This document shows positions 25,135-34,055 of a stretch of 64,000 bases of DNA, in pieces. The translations under genes were made by a program, and so were the position numbers. The notes beneath the pieces are model-generated. The model saw nothing but the letters and a program-made list of their open reading frames with translations. It was not told the origin of the DNA and ran no database searches. Position 1 is the first letter of the stretch. Every line of letters starts with the position of its first letter. This stretch comes from Sporosarcina globispora. GTDB lineage: Bacteria > Bacillota > Bacilli > Bacillales > Cytobacillaceae. The stretch is from assembly GCF_001274725.1 (NCBI RefSeq), contig NZ_LGUF01000007.1, forward strand, positions 1,098,562 through 1,162,561, given 5' to 3'.

Positions 25135-28011
25135 ATGGCGATGGATAAACTGATTGTAAAGGGTGCCAGAGCCCATAATCTGAAAAATGTTGATGTCACC
25201 ATTCCGAGAGATAAGCTTGTCGTCCTGACAGGACTTTCAGGTTCCGGAAAGTCCTCACTGGCTTTTGATACGATTTATGCAGAAGGGCAGCGCCGCTATG
25301 TGGAATCATTATCTGCTTATGCACGGCAATTCCTTGGCCAGATGGATAAGCCGGACGTGGATGCGATAGAGGGGCTGTCTCCTGCAATCTCTATAGACCA
25401 AAAGACGACAAGCCGAAATCCTCGTTCCACAGTTGGGACGGTGACAGAAATTTATGATTATCTGCGATTATTGTTTGCACGGGTGGGGCGTCCGACCTGT
25501 CCGATTCACAATATTGAAATCTCCTCCCAGACCATTGAACAAATGGTTGACCGGATTATGGAATACCCTGAAAGAACAAAACTGCAAGTTATGGCCCCGC
25601 TTGTATCCGGCCGGAAAGGCACGCATGTAAAAGTATTTGAGGATGTTAAAAAGCAAGGGTTTGTACGCGTCCGTGTGGACGGAGAAATGATGGATCTCGG
25701 TGATGAGATTGAGCTGGAAAAAAACAAGAAGCATTCCATTGAAGTGGTAATCGACCGGATTGTCGTAAAAGAAGGCGTAGCTCCGCGGCTGGCTGATTCA
25801 TTGGAAACAGCGTTGAATCTGGGTACCGGCAAGGTGCTTGTGGATGTAATTGGTGAGGAAGAATTGCTGTTCAGCGAGAACCACGCTTGTCCACAATGCG
25901 GATTTTCAATCGGCGAACTTGAGCCAAGAATGTTCTCTTTTAATAGTCCGTTTGGCGCCTGTCCGGAATGTGACGGATTGGGCTCAAAGCTTGAGGTAGA
26001 CATTGACTTGGTCATTCCCAATAAGGATCTTTCATTAAAGCAAAATGCCATTGCGCCATGGGAACCGACAAGCTCTCAATATTATCCTCAGCTGCTGGAG
26101 GCAGTCTGCAGCCATTACGGAATTGATATGGACCTGCCGGTTAAGGATATTCCGGAACATATTTTGGATAAGGTTTTATACGGATCCTCCAAGGATAGCA
26201 TCTATTTTCGCTATGAAAATGATTTTGGCCAGGTGAGGGAAAACTACATCCATTTTGAAGGTGTTATCCGCAATGTCGAGCGCCGCTATAAAGAAACAAG
26301 CTCTGATTATATCCGGGAGCAAATGGAAAAATACATGGCCCAGCATCCATGTCCTTCCTGTAAAGGCTACCGTCTGAAGCCGGAAACTCTTGCGGTGCTT
26401 GTATCAGGAAAGCATATCGGCCATGTAACAGAATATTCGATTGTAGATGCATTCAGCTTCTTTGAAAATCTGACACTTTCTGAAAAAGAAATGAAGATTG
26501 CCAATCTCATTTTCCGTGAGATTAAGGAGCGCCTTGGATTTCTCATTAATGTCGGTCTTGATTACCTTACACTAAGCCGGGCTGCGGGAACATTGTCCGG
26601 CGGGGAGGCCCAGCGAATTCGCCTTGCCACACAAATTGGATCACGCCTAACAGGTGTACTTTACATTCTGGACGAGCCTTCGATTGGCCTCCATCAGCGT
26701 GATAATGACCGTTTGATTGATACGCTGAAAAATATGCGTGATATCGGCAATACCCTTATTGTAGTAGAACACGATGAGGATACGATGGTGGCAGCCGACT
26801 ATTTAATTGATGTAGGCCCGGGAGCAGGGGTTCACGGCGGACAAATCGTTTCAGCAGGTACGCCTCAGGAGGTAATGGATGATCCGAACTCTCTGACAGG
26901 GCAATATCTGTCCGGCAAGAAATTCATTCCGCTTCCAATAGAGCGCCGAAAGAACGACGGACGCTTTATCGAAATTAAAGGGGCTAAAGAAAACAATCTG
27001 AAGAATGTAAACGTCAAGTTCCCGCTAGGCACTTTTATTTCTGTTACTGGTGTATCAGGTTCAGGAAAAAGTACATTAATCAACGAAATCCTTCATAAAG
27101 GTCTTGCCCAAAAGCTTCACAGAGCTAAGGCGAAGCCGGGTGAGCATAAAGAAATTAAAGGTGTGGACCACCTTGACAAAGTCATTGATATCGACCAATC
27201 TCCAATCGGAAGGACGCCTCGTTCCAACCCGGCAACATATACCGGAGTGTTTGATGATATCCGTGATGTGTTTGCGTCAACCAATGAGGCAAAAGTGCGC
27301 GGCTATAAAAAGGGGCGCTTCAGCTTCAATGTAAAAGGCGGACGATGTGAAGCATGCCGCGGAGACGGGATAATCAAGATTGAAATGCATTTCCTGCCTG
27401 ATGTGTATGTGCCGTGTGAAGTGTGTCATGGCAAACGCTATAATAGGGAAACGCTAGAAGTAAAGTACAAAGGGAAAAACATTTCGGAAATTCTTGAAAT
27501 GACAGTGGAAGATGCACTGGAATTTTTCGAAAATATCCCCAAAATTCGCCGCAAGCTGCAGACGATTTTTGATGTTGGCCTGGGCTACATCACTTTGGGT
27601 CAGCCTGCGACAACATTGTCCGGCGGGGAAGCGCAGCGTGTCAAACTTGCGTCCGAATTGCACCGCCGTTCAACGGGCCGCTCCCTGTATATTCTTGATG
27701 AACCTACAACAGGTCTCCATGTTGATGATATCTCCAGACTGCTAGTGGTCCTTCAGCGTCTTGTTGAAAATGGTGATACCGTACTGGTTATCGAGCATAA
27801 TCTAGATGTCATCAAGGCAGCCGACTATATCGTCGATCTTGGCCCTGAAGGCGGAGACAAGGGCGGTACAATCTTAGCAGCAGGCATACCTGAGAAAATT
27901 GCCGAAACAGCTGAATCCTATACAGGTAAATATCTCAAACCAATCCTGGAAAGAGATCGCCTGAGAATGAAAAAGCAAATTGAAGAAAAAGAAAGCGTGA
28001 CTAACGCTTAA
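25135..28011 (+). CDS. uvrA: Excinuclease ABC subunit A
   Basis: The 958-residue damage-recognition ATPase. Two ABC modules are complete: Walker [10 protein letters not shown] (about residue 33) and GVSGSGKST (about 640); signatures LSGGEAQR twice. Zinc-binding cysteine pairs occur as CPQC...CPEC near residue 254 and CEAC...CEVC near residue 740. A second ATG two codons in (25141) is possible. Co-transcribed with uvrB and ends at a terminator at 28019-28052. Confidence 0.97.
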   Translation: MAMDKLIVKGARAHNLKNVDVTIPRDKLVVLTGLSGSGKSSLAFDTIYAEGQRRYVESLSAYARQFLGQMDKPDVDAIEGLSPAISIDQKTTSRNPRSTVGTVTEIYDYLRLLFARVGRPTCPIHNIEISSQTIEQMVDRIMEYPERTKLQVMAPLVSGRKGTHVKVFEDVKKQGFVRVRVDGEMMDLGDEIELEKNKKHSIEVVIDRIVVKEGVAPRLADSLETALNLGTGKVLVDVIGEEELLFSENHACPQCGFSIGELEPRMFSFNSPFGACPECDGLGSKLEVDIDLVIPNKDLSLKQNAIAPWEPTSSQYYPQLLEAVCSHYGIDMDLPVKDIPEHILDKVLYGSSKDSIYFRYENDFGQVRENYIHFEGVIRNVERRYKETSSDYIREQMEKYMAQHPCPSCKGYRLKPETLAVLVSGKHIGHVTEYSIVDAFSFFENLTLSEKEMKIANLIFREIKERLGFLINVGLDYLTLSRAAGTLSGGEAQRIRLATQIGSRLTGVLYILDEPSIGLHQRDNDRLIDTLKNMRDIGNTLIVVEHDEDTMVAADYLIDVGPGAGVHGGQIVSAGTPQEVMDDPNSLTGQYLSGKKFIPLPIERRKNDGRFIEIKGAKENNLKNVNVKFPLGTFISVTGVSGSGKSTLINEILHKGLAQKLHRAKAKPGEHKEIKGVDHLDKVIDIDQSPIGRTPRSNPATYTGVFDDIRDVFASTNEAKVRGYKKGRFSFNVKGGRCEACRGDGIIKIEMHFLPDVYVPCEVCHGKRYNRETLEVKYKGKNISEILEMTVEDALEFFENIPKIRRKLQTIFDVGLGYITLGQPATTLSGGEAQRVKLASELHRRSTGRSLYILDEPTTGLHVDDISRLLVVLQRLVENGDTVLVIEHNLDVIKAADYIVDLGPEGGDKGGTILAAGIPEKIAETAESYTGKYLKPILERDRLRMKKQIEEKESVTNA

Positions 28012-28018
28012 TTAAGAC

Positions 28019-28052
28019 GAAGCAGTGCCGTTTTTGGCACTGCTTCTTTTTT
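28019..28052 (+). terminator. Terminator of uvrBA
   Basis: GAAGCAGTGCC and GGCACTGCTTC pair perfectly around a six-base loop and are followed by TTTTTT. Confidence 0.9.
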
Positions 28053-28146
28053 CGGAGGAGAGATTAAGTAACTGGAATACGGGGTAAAGAACATGCGTCT
28101 GCCGCAGCAGCCAACACTATTTTCAACAATGAAAGGAACATCCACT

Positions 28147-28860
28147 ATGAAAAATAAATTCTACATTTTGGCTGGCCTTATTTTACTTGGAGCCGGTGTG
28201 TATCTTTCCATTATTTTTTTCGGTGAAGAAAAAAAGGCTGAAAGCAGCAAAACCATTGCAGCTTTCGGTGATTCGCTTACCTATGGGTTTGGAGACGAAT
28301 CAAAAGAAGGCTATATCGGCAGGCTGCAGAGTAAATTAGATCAGACATACCCAAATAAGAATTATTCAATGATAAATCATGGAGTATATGGCTATAAATC
28401 TTCTGATGTTCTCAAGCAGATGCTCAAACCGAAAGTAGCACAGGATATCAGAAATGCAGATATGTTTATAGTATATATTGGCACCAATGATTTGCTGAAG
28501 AGCAACGGCGGGGATCTCTATCCGCTCCATCATGAAAAGCTTGTTGAAGCTAAAGATATATATGAGGATAAGCTGAATGGAATACTGGAAACATTGGAAA
28601 CCGCCAACAGTGATGCACCCATTATCCTGCTGGGGCTATACAATCCCTATCCGGACGGCGACCAGATTGAAAAATATATTGACCATTGGAACGAATCCAT
28701 AAGAAAAAAAGCAGCGGAAGATAAAAATATTACCTATATTTCCACCAATGAACTGTTCAAGGGGAAAAACAAGAAACAATACTTCGCTGACTCTCTTCAT
28801 CCAAATGGAAAGGGATATGAGCTGATTGCGGATAAAATTATAGAAAGCTATCCTTTTTGA
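28147..28860 (+). CDS. SGNH/GDSL hydrolase, membrane-anchored
   Basis: A 237-residue lipase/acylhydrolase-type protein. A hydrophobic segment (about residues 5-24) anchors or exports it. Block I is AFGDSLTYGFG near residue 40 with the nucleophile serine, block III is IGTNDLL near residue 117, and block V DSLHPNGKGY near residue 217 holds the catalytic aspartate and histidine. The ATG at 28147 has AAAGGAAC before it and is directly followed by the signal; an in-frame codon at 28093 would add 18 unlikely residues. The substrate is unknown (lipid, acetylated wall sugar or thioester). Single gene. Confidence 0.8.
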   Translation: MKNKFYILAGLILLGAGVYLSIIFFGEEKKAESSKTIAAFGDSLTYGFGDESKEGYIGRLQSKLDQTYPNKNYSMINHGVYGYKSSDVLKQMLKPKVAQDIRNADMFIVYIGTNDLLKSNGGDLYPLHHEKLVEAKDIYEDKLNGILETLETANSDAPIILLGLYNPYPDGDQIEKYIDHWNESIRKKAAEDKNITYISTNELFKGKNKKQYFADSLHPNGKGYELIADKIIESYPF

Positions 28861-29005
28861 TAAACCTTCCATAACAACAGACTATTCCTCTCCTTCTATT
28901 TAATTGATAACACAATGTAATGTTCCAGCAAAACCGGTGTAACCAAGCAGCGTTATACTCCTATATAAGGGAAACTATTGTCTATAAACAGAAGGGGAGG
29001 TCATT

Positions 29006-29350
29006 ATGGAGGATTATTTAGAGAAGTCTCTGGAAGAATGGAAAGAGGATATTTCTGAGGTTTTGGATCAGATCAATAATGAGTATGAGGATGTTAAAAA
29101 AGAGCTAAAGGTGTACTCATATAAATATGGAATTACAAAGCAGGTTATCCAGTCTACTGTGAACGAAGAGATTATTGATAATATCCGCGAAATGTATCAT
29201 AAGCCTTTTGAAGAGAAGTATAACGAATTGAAAGAGTACATACGTGATTTGGATGAAAAACGAAAAGTATTCCAAATGTTTGTTAACAAAATCGACGAAG
29301 TGAAAAAGAAGGAAGCGCCGCGCACTGACCTGGCAGCTGCTTATAAATAA
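29006..29350 (+). CDS. Small coiled-coil protein, unknown
   Basis: A 114-residue, highly charged protein (many E, K, D) that is helical throughout, with heptad-like runs in EEWKEDISEVLDQINNEYED and EEKYNELKEYIRDLDEKRK. No signal peptide or membrane segment. GGGGAGG lies seven bases before the ATG, so it is clearly a gene. It stands between the SGNH hydrolase and the yvl operon, and is followed by a hairpin and T-run at about 29354-29393. I do not recognise a family. Confidence 0.65.
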   Translation: MEDYLEKSLEEWKEDISEVLDQINNEYEDVKKELKVYSYKYGITKQVIQSTVNEEIIDNIREMYHKPFEEKYNELKEYIRDLDEKRKVFQMFVNKIDEVKKKEAPRTDLAAAYK

Positions 29351-29500
29351 TCCAAGACCAAAAACCGTCTTTATAGAAAGGCGGTTTTTATTATAGAAAA
29401 AGCTATGCGACTTGAGGCCATAGCACTCCTCAGCCTGCAGATGTATTTTTAGAAATATTGAGGAAAATACTCCTTTGATTTTCTATAATGAAGAGGAGGT

Positions 29501-29527
29501 TGAAACTTTTAGCGCTCCATTACCGTA
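29501..29527 (+). promoter_or_regulatory. Sigma-W promoter of yvlABCD
   Basis: TGAAACTTTT at 29501-29510 and CGTA at 29524-29527 match the sigma-W consensus (TGAAAC, 16-17 bases, CGTA), with the T-rich start of the spacer. It lies 25 bases before the first gene of the operon. The orthologous B. subtilis operon belongs to the sigma-W cell-envelope stress regulon. Confidence 0.85.
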
Positions 29528-29551
29528 TGACAGATAAAGGAGCTGAAAACA

Positions 29552-29866
29552 TTGGAAACAAGAAAGGTTCTGTCTGCATTAAGCTATTTTAGCATTATGT
29601 TCGCAGGATTTATTTTCCCGCTTATTGTATTCTTTGCTACAGGAGATACGGAAGTGAAGCGGCATGCCAAGAGTGCATTCTTATCACATTTGATTCCGCT
29701 GATTCCTGTTCCGTTTATTGTTTTTGCGGGAGTGACCCAGTTCACAGTAAATGATCAGGATATTCCGGTATATTTCCTTGCAGCTGTAGTCATCACAATC
29801 ATACTAAGCTTAATTGTACTAATCTGGAATATCATCAGAGGGGTAAAAGTCCTGATACAAGAATAG
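29552..29866 (+). CDS. yvlA: YvlA-like membrane protein
   Basis: A 104-residue protein with three hydrophobic segments and the DUF4870-type pattern (FSIMFAGFIFPLIVFFATGD, then VKRHAKSAFLSHLIPL). The start is TTG at 29552 with AAAGGAG nine bases upstream. First gene of the yvlABCD operon; the role is unknown but expression is expected under envelope stress. Confidence 0.8.
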   Translation: METRKVLSALSYFSIMFAGFIFPLIVFFATGDTEVKRHAKSAFLSHLIPLIPVPFIVFAGVTQFTVNDQDIPVYFLAAVVITIILSLIVLIWNIIRGVKVLIQE

Positions 29867-29889
29867 AACTAATAGAGGAGGGCCAAAAA

Positions 29890-30999
29890 ATGAAAGAGGA
29901 ACGCAAGCGTATTTTGAAAATGGTTGAGGAAGGAAAGCTCACTGTTGATGAAGCTTTAACACTCCTCGAACAGCTTGAAAAAACAAATCAGACAATGGAA
30001 CAGAAACAGGAAGATTTAATTAAGGAGCTATCTGCCGAGGTTAAATTTGAAGAAGCAAAAAAAGGTGAACCATACAGCTCTAAGCATCAAAGTGCTAAGG
30101 AAAAAATCATCGATTTTGTAGATTCAGCTTTTAAGAAAGTGAAGGATCTGGATCTTGATTTTAATTTTGGGAAAAGTGTTGAAATCTCTCATATATTTCA
30201 GCATGCAGACGCATACTTAAAAGATCTGGACATAGATGTTGCCAATGGGACAGTTAAGGTGATTCCATGGGAGCAAAGTGATGTCCGTGTTGAATGCAAA
30301 GCTAAGGTCTACCGTGTAGATAATCAGGATGAAGCACGCAGGAATTTTCTGAAAGATGTTATTTTTGCCATTGAAGGGCAAAGATTAAGATTTTCGACAC
30401 AGCAAAAGTGGATGAAGCTTGAAGCGGTCATTTATATTCCAAAGTCTGAATATGAAAATGTGAAAATCCGCATGTTTAATGGGCCGATTGAAAGTCAAAA
30501 CTTATCAGTGGAAAACTTTAAAGCGAAATCGGCTAATGGAAAGATTACGGTTAGCGAATTAAACAGTAAAAATGTTGAGGCTGAAACGGCCAACGGCCAG
30601 ATTACCATTCAAAAAAGCCGAATCGATCATGTAGAAGCCGAAACGTTAAATGGCGCAATTTTAGCTGAAGGAGACTTCAAAAAAGCTGAACTGCAATCTT
30701 TTAATGGCAATGTAACGTGCAGAGCAGAAAATGAACGCTGCGAATGGATTGAAGCGAAAGCTGCAACCGGCAGCATCGACCTGTTTGTTCCGGATTTCGC
30801 CGCTGTCAGCGGAGAGCTTCGCACCAATCTGGGCAGTTTCCACCCTGATATTGAGGGTATTGAAGTAATAGAAGAAAAGAGCGAAGTAATCCAGAAAATG
30901 CTGCGCTTTAAGTCTGTTAAAGAAAGCGGCAGCGGACTTAAGCTGCGGGCTGACTCAAAGACTGGTGCGATCACGATTAAGCGGTCAACAGCCTGGTAA
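29890..30999 (+). CDS. yvlB: YvlB-like DUF4097 protein
   Basis: A 369-residue protein. The N-terminal helical motif EERKRILKMVEEGKLTVDEALTLLEQL is shared with YvlB and enterococcal LiaX; a DUF4097 beta-helix follows from about residue 110, with repeated short strands (FNGPIESQNL, ANGKITVSEL, ANGQITIQKS, LNGAILAEG, FNGNVTCR) each carrying an NG turn. No membrane segment. LiaX-type proteins sense or signal envelope damage, so a similar role is plausible. Second gene of the sigma-W operon. Confidence 0.85.
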   Translation: MKEERKRILKMVEEGKLTVDEALTLLEQLEKTNQTMEQKQEDLIKELSAEVKFEEAKKGEPYSSKHQSAKEKIIDFVDSAFKKVKDLDLDFNFGKSVEISHIFQHADAYLKDLDIDVANGTVKVIPWEQSDVRVECKAKVYRVDNQDEARRNFLKDVIFAIEGQRLRFSTQQKWMKLEAVIYIPKSEYENVKIRMFNGPIESQNLSVENFKAKSANGKITVSELNSKNVEAETANGQITIQKSRIDHVEAETLNGAILAEGDFKKAELQSFNGNVTCRAENERCEWIEAKAATGSIDLFVPDFAAVSGELRTNLGSFHPDIEGIEVIEEKSEVIQKMLRFKSVKESGSGLKLRADSKTGAITIKRSTAW

Positions 31000-31044
31000 A
31001 TTCGCAGCAGACAAAATTCGCTTCTCTGATAGGAGGGATTCTTA

Positions 31045-31239
31045 ATGAATAAATTGGTTCGCTCCTGCAGCAATCGGAAATTAGCGGGAGTATTGGGTGG
31101 CTTATCAAAAGCGATCGGTATAGATCCTACCATACTCAGGGTGATTTTTATTGTTCTATTATTTGCAACAGGCGTTTTCCCAATGACTCTAATATATGCT
31201 CTGCTTGTGTTTGTGCTTCCGAATGAAGAGGTGCTGTAA
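31045..31239 (+). CDS. yvlC: PspC-domain protein
   Basis: A 64-residue protein consisting of one PspC domain: LVRSCSNRKLAGVLGGLSKA, then one membrane segment (about residues 31-55, ILRVIFIVLLFATGVFPMTLIYALLVF without basic residues). AGGAGG stands nine bases before the ATG. PspC proteins relay membrane stress; here it is the third gene of the yvl operon. Confidence 0.88.
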   Translation: MNKLVRSCSNRKLAGVLGGLSKAIGIDPTILRVIFIVLLFATGVFPMTLIYALLVFVLPNEEVL

Positions 31240-31242
31240 GAA

Positions 31243-31602
31243 ATGAGATGGATTCTGGGAATTTTGATTAATGCGGTCCTATTTGTAGCGATCGCCGGCT
31301 TTTTTAAGGATTCGTTTTACTTGTCGGGATTTGGGGCTGCCATTGGTGCCAGCTTCATGCTTTCAATCCTGAACATTCTCGTGAAACCAATCCTGATTAT
31401 TTTAACTCTGCCAGTCACTGTTTTAACACTCGGTTTGTTTTTGTTCGTCATCAATGCAGTCACGCTTATGATTACAGATGGCTTTATGGGTGATTCATTT
31501 GAAATTGCCGGATTTGGCACAGCGATTCTCGTATCGGTGATTATGTCTATTGTTAACTTGATTATTCAAAAAGCAATCCTTGAACCGGCGGGGAAAAAGT
31601 AG
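31243..31602 (+). CDS. yvlD: YvlD-like phage-holin-family membrane protein
   Basis: A 119-residue protein with four membrane segments, of the PF04020 (phage holin 4 superfamily/YvlD) type, with NILVKPILIILTLPVTVLTLG at its centre. It starts three bases after yvlC stops. No holin activity is implied by chromosomal members. Last gene of the yvl operon. Confidence 0.88.
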   Translation: MRWILGILINAVLFVAIAGFFKDSFYLSGFGAAIGASFMLSILNILVKPILIILTLPVTVLTLGLFLFVINAVTLMITDGFMGDSFEIAGFGTAILVSVIMSIVNLIIQKAILEPAGKK

Positions 31603-31623
31603 TTCTGGTCAAATTGTGTATAA

Positions 31624-31749
31624 TGTTAGATAAATTTCAGAACATGCTAGATATAAATTGAAACATGTTAAATATAGTAAATATCTTGCTGGATTAAATT
31701 GAACTTGTGTTAGATAAACTGACTAACATGCGGGATATGTTAACAATCA
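31624..31749 (+). repeat. 21-bp-period intergenic array, six units
   Basis: Six units of exactly 21 bases begin TGTTAGATAAAT, TGCTAGATATAA, TGTTAAATATAG, TGCTGGATTAAA, TGTTAGATAAAC and TGCGGGATATGT. The array starts 22 bases after the yvlD stop codon and is in the direction of that gene. Confidence 0.8.
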
Positions 31750-31762
31750 GTATCCAGCCCTA

Positions 31763-31794
31763 AAAAGCCAGCACCCATGATGCTGGCTTTTTCC
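31763..31794. terminator. Bidirectional terminator
   Basis: AAAAAGCCAGC and GCTGGCTTTTT form a symmetrical stem with A- and T-runs on both sides, between convergent yvlD and the amidase gene. Confidence 0.85.
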
Positions 31795-32459
31795 TATTCA
31801 ATGATGGTGGCATTAAAGCCATCATTCTTCAAAGTCCCTGCAAGCTTCTCGGCAAGCTGTTTTTCTGAAAAAGCAACTTGAACTTTGTATTGTTTGATTT
31901 TATCAGTTTTTCTTAAGTCATATTGTTCGGCAATTGCTTTTACAATAGCCTGTGCACAGCGCTTTCGGTATAGAGGGGTCCGGAGAAGGGATGCTTCTTC
32001 TTTATTTGTCATAAACCCGCATTCCACAAGCACTGCAGTCATTTGTGTCTCACGAAGCACCTGGAAATCAGCTGTTTTGACTCCACGATCCCGCAAACCG
32101 GTGGCATTGATTAAATTTCGCTGAATTTTTTGGGCTAAAGCAAGTGCCTCACGGGGTTTGGATGGGTAGACATATGTCTCGATCCCGCCTGCGCTGTTCC
32201 ATCCGCCCGTTCCGTATGCATTAGCATGGATGGACACAAAGCAGTTTGCGTTTTGCTTATTTGCCAGGGCAGCCCTCTCGGCGAGCGGCACGTCCCGTTC
32301 ATCCGAGTGGGCAAAGGAAACCGCTGTGTGTTGAAACTTTTCCAGCATCTCCTTTGCCAGGCTTGCGACAGCACGGTTGAATTCATATTCTCTCATTCCG
32401 TCAGGACTTCTTTTGCCGGGGGTGCTGTAACCATGCCCGGCATCCAGTATGATTTTCAT
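31794..32459 (-). CDS. N-acetylmuramoyl-L-alanine amidase, CwlC-like
   Basis: A 221-residue Amidase_3 enzyme that cuts the amide bond between MurNAc and L-alanine. Zinc ligands are in LDAGHG (residues 5-10), REYEFN (about 23-28) and VSIHANA (about 75-81); the catalytic glutamate is in LVECGFMTN near residue 147. There is no signal peptide, as in the mother-cell lysis enzyme CwlC, and the tail YKVQVAFSEKQLAEKL resembles one SPOR half. CwlC has two repeats, so this protein is shorter at the C-terminus. A role in mother-cell lysis is inferred. Sigma-K control is expected but no clear box was found. Confidence 0.8.
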   Translation of the reverse strand: MKIILDAGHGYSTPGKRSPDGMREYEFNRAVASLAKEMLEKFQHTAVSFAHSDERDVPLAERAALANKQNANCFVSIHANAYGTGGWNSAGGIETYVYPSKPREALALAQKIQRNLINATGLRDRGVKTADFQVLRETQMTAVLVECGFMTNKEEASLLRTPLYRKRCAQAIVKAIAEQYDLRKTDKIKQYKVQVAFSEKQLAEKLAGTLKNDGFNATIIE

Positions 32460-32534
32460 TTAATCGCTCCTTTTTAAATAATGTTCTCATCTATATAATA
32501 CGGACAGACCCTTCAAAAAGGACATGGTAAAATG

Positions 32535-32569
32535 GAAAATAGGAGAAAACCCTAATGGGCTTTCTCCTA
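32535..32569 (-). terminator. Terminator of the nag operon
   Basis: GGAGAAAgCCC and GGGtTTTCTCC arms followed on the minus strand by TATTTTCC, at the end of nagR. Confidence 0.7.
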
Positions 32570-33298
32570 TTTAGCAGCGCGCTGCATCGTATGGACGAAT
32601 TTATAGCGGTCTGCGCGATATGCTGATTTAACAAGCTCAAAAGTCGTACCGTCCTGTAAAAAGGAAGTTCGGACAATGAGCAGTACAGGTGAACCAGATT
32701 CTACCTGAAGATGGCTTACCTCTGTGTCCTTAGCGATGGAGGCTTCAATTTGCTGGGTTGCTTCACTGATTGTCAGGGACAATTTTTCTTCGATATGCTG
32801 ATAAAGTGACTTGTTGATGATTTCTTCTGTCAGTCCTTTAACGAGATTAGCAGGCAGGTAGGACGTTTCCAGCGCCATTGGCAGATTATCTGCCATCCGC
32901 ACCCGTTTAATTTCATAAACCGGTGTGTTTTCTTTAATATCAAGCTTTCTGGCCAGCTGCGGTTCGGCCGGGATGATTTCAAAAGAAATAAGGCGGCTGC
33001 TTGGCACCATGCCGCGCTCTTTCATATCTTCAGTAAAGCTGGTCAGTCCTTGAAGCTTTTGTTCGACCTTTTGTTTGTTGACGAAAGTTCCGCGTCCTTT
33101 TTGCCTGTATAGGTAACCATCGTTGACGAGGTTGTTTAGGGCCTGTCTGACTGTCATGCGGCTAATCTGGTATTGCTCAGAATACTCGCGTTCAGAAGGG
33201 ATGGCTTCATCAGGCTTTAAAATGCCGTTTTCTATTAATTGTTTAATATACTCTTCCAATTGGTGATATATCGGGATGGGTGATTGCTTATCGATCAT
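32567..33298 (-). CDS. nagR: GntR-family repressor NagR (YvoA)
   Basis: A 243-residue HutC-subfamily regulator that releases DNA on binding GlcNAc-6-P or GlcN-6-P. The winged helix is at the N-terminus (SEREYSEQYQISRMTVRQAL near residues 36-55, then GYLYRQKGRGTFV), and a UTRA effector domain follows from about residue 85. The length equals that of B. subtilis NagR. The start at 33298 has AGGAG upstream; the longer frame lacks one. Third gene of nagA-nagB-nagR, so it controls its own transcript. NagR-type operators are at 35298-35308, 35338-35353 and 38973-38983. Confidence 0.93.
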   Translation of the reverse strand: MIDKQSPIPIYHQLEEYIKQLIENGILKPDEAIPSEREYSEQYQISRMTVRQALNNLVNDGYLYRQKGRGTFVNKQKVEQKLQGLTSFTEDMKERGMVPSSRLISFEIIPAEPQLARKLDIKENTPVYEIKRVRMADNLPMALETSYLPANLVKGLTEEIINKSLYQHIEEKLSLTISEATQQIEASIAKDTEVSHLQVESGSPVLLIVRTSFLQDGTTFELVKSAYRADRYKFVHTMQRAAK

Positions 33299-33317
33299 AG
33301 GTATTCTCCTATCACTA

Positions 33318-34055
33318 TTAGTGCTCCTTATTGACAAGACTAAGAGCTTCTTCATCGGCTATGATTGTCACATTCGGATGAAGTTTCAAAGCTGATGCCG
33401 GAAACTTTTCATTAGTCTCTCCATAAATTAATTGTTTTATGGCTTCAGCCTTGGCTGAACCTGAAGCAAGCAGAATGATCTCCCGGCTATCAAGTATCGA
33501 TGCGATTCCCATTGTAATCGCCTGGGCCGGAACGTCTTCAATGAAATTGAAAAACCTCGCATTTGCCTTGCGGGTGCTTTCCGCCAGATCCACTACATGC
33601 GTACGGCTTTTAAATGACGTGCCAGGTTCGTTGAAGCCGATATGTCCGTTTCGCCCGATTCCCAGCAGCTGCAGATCGATATCGACAAGATCCTTTATCA
33701 GCTGTTCATACCGTTCACATTCCTTGAACATATCTTCTGCTGCTCCATTGGGAAGATGTGTGTTTTCGGCCAGGATGTCCAGATGATCAAATAGTTCGCT
33801 ATTCATAAAATGCCTGTAGCTATTATGATCGGAAGGAGTCAGGCCGATATATTCATCCAGATTGATTGTCGTGATTTTTTTATAAGAAGTGCCATTTTTA
33901 TTATGATCTTTAATCAGTTCTGCATAAACGCCTTTTGGTGTACTGCCGGTTGCAAGTCCTAATGTCATATCTGGCTGCTGGCGAATTTTATCAATCATCA
34001 GCTGGGCGGCTTTTTGGCTCATATCCTCATAATTGGCTGTTCGGATGATTTTCAA
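33318..34055 (-). CDS. nagB: Glucosamine-6-phosphate deaminase
   Basis: A 245-residue isomerase-deaminase converting glucosamine-6-P to fructose-6-P and ammonia. ATGSTPKGVY near residue 36 binds phosphate; NLDEYIGL near residue 65 and GIGRNGHIGFNEPG near residue 130 hold the catalytic aspartate and histidine. The start is TTG at 34055, which overlaps the nagA stop (TTGA), with GAGGTGA inside nagA as ribosome-binding site. Non-allosteric short form usual in Bacillus. Confidence 0.96.
   Translation of the reverse strand: MKIIRTANYEDMSQKAAQLMIDKIRQQPDMTLGLATGSTPKGVYAELIKDHNKNGTSYKKITTINLDEYIGLTPSDHNSYRHFMNSELFDHLDILAENTHLPNGAAEDMFKECERYEQLIKDLVDIDLQLLGIGRNGHIGFNEPGTSFKSRTHVVDLAESTRKANARFFNFIEDVPAQAITMGIASILDSREIILLASGSAKAEAIKQLIYGETNEKFPASALKLHPNVTIIADEEALSLVNKEH

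Noticed and set aside
31243-31602. Prophage holin
   Set aside because: It is the chromosomal YvlD family in the conserved yvl operon, with no phage genes nearby.
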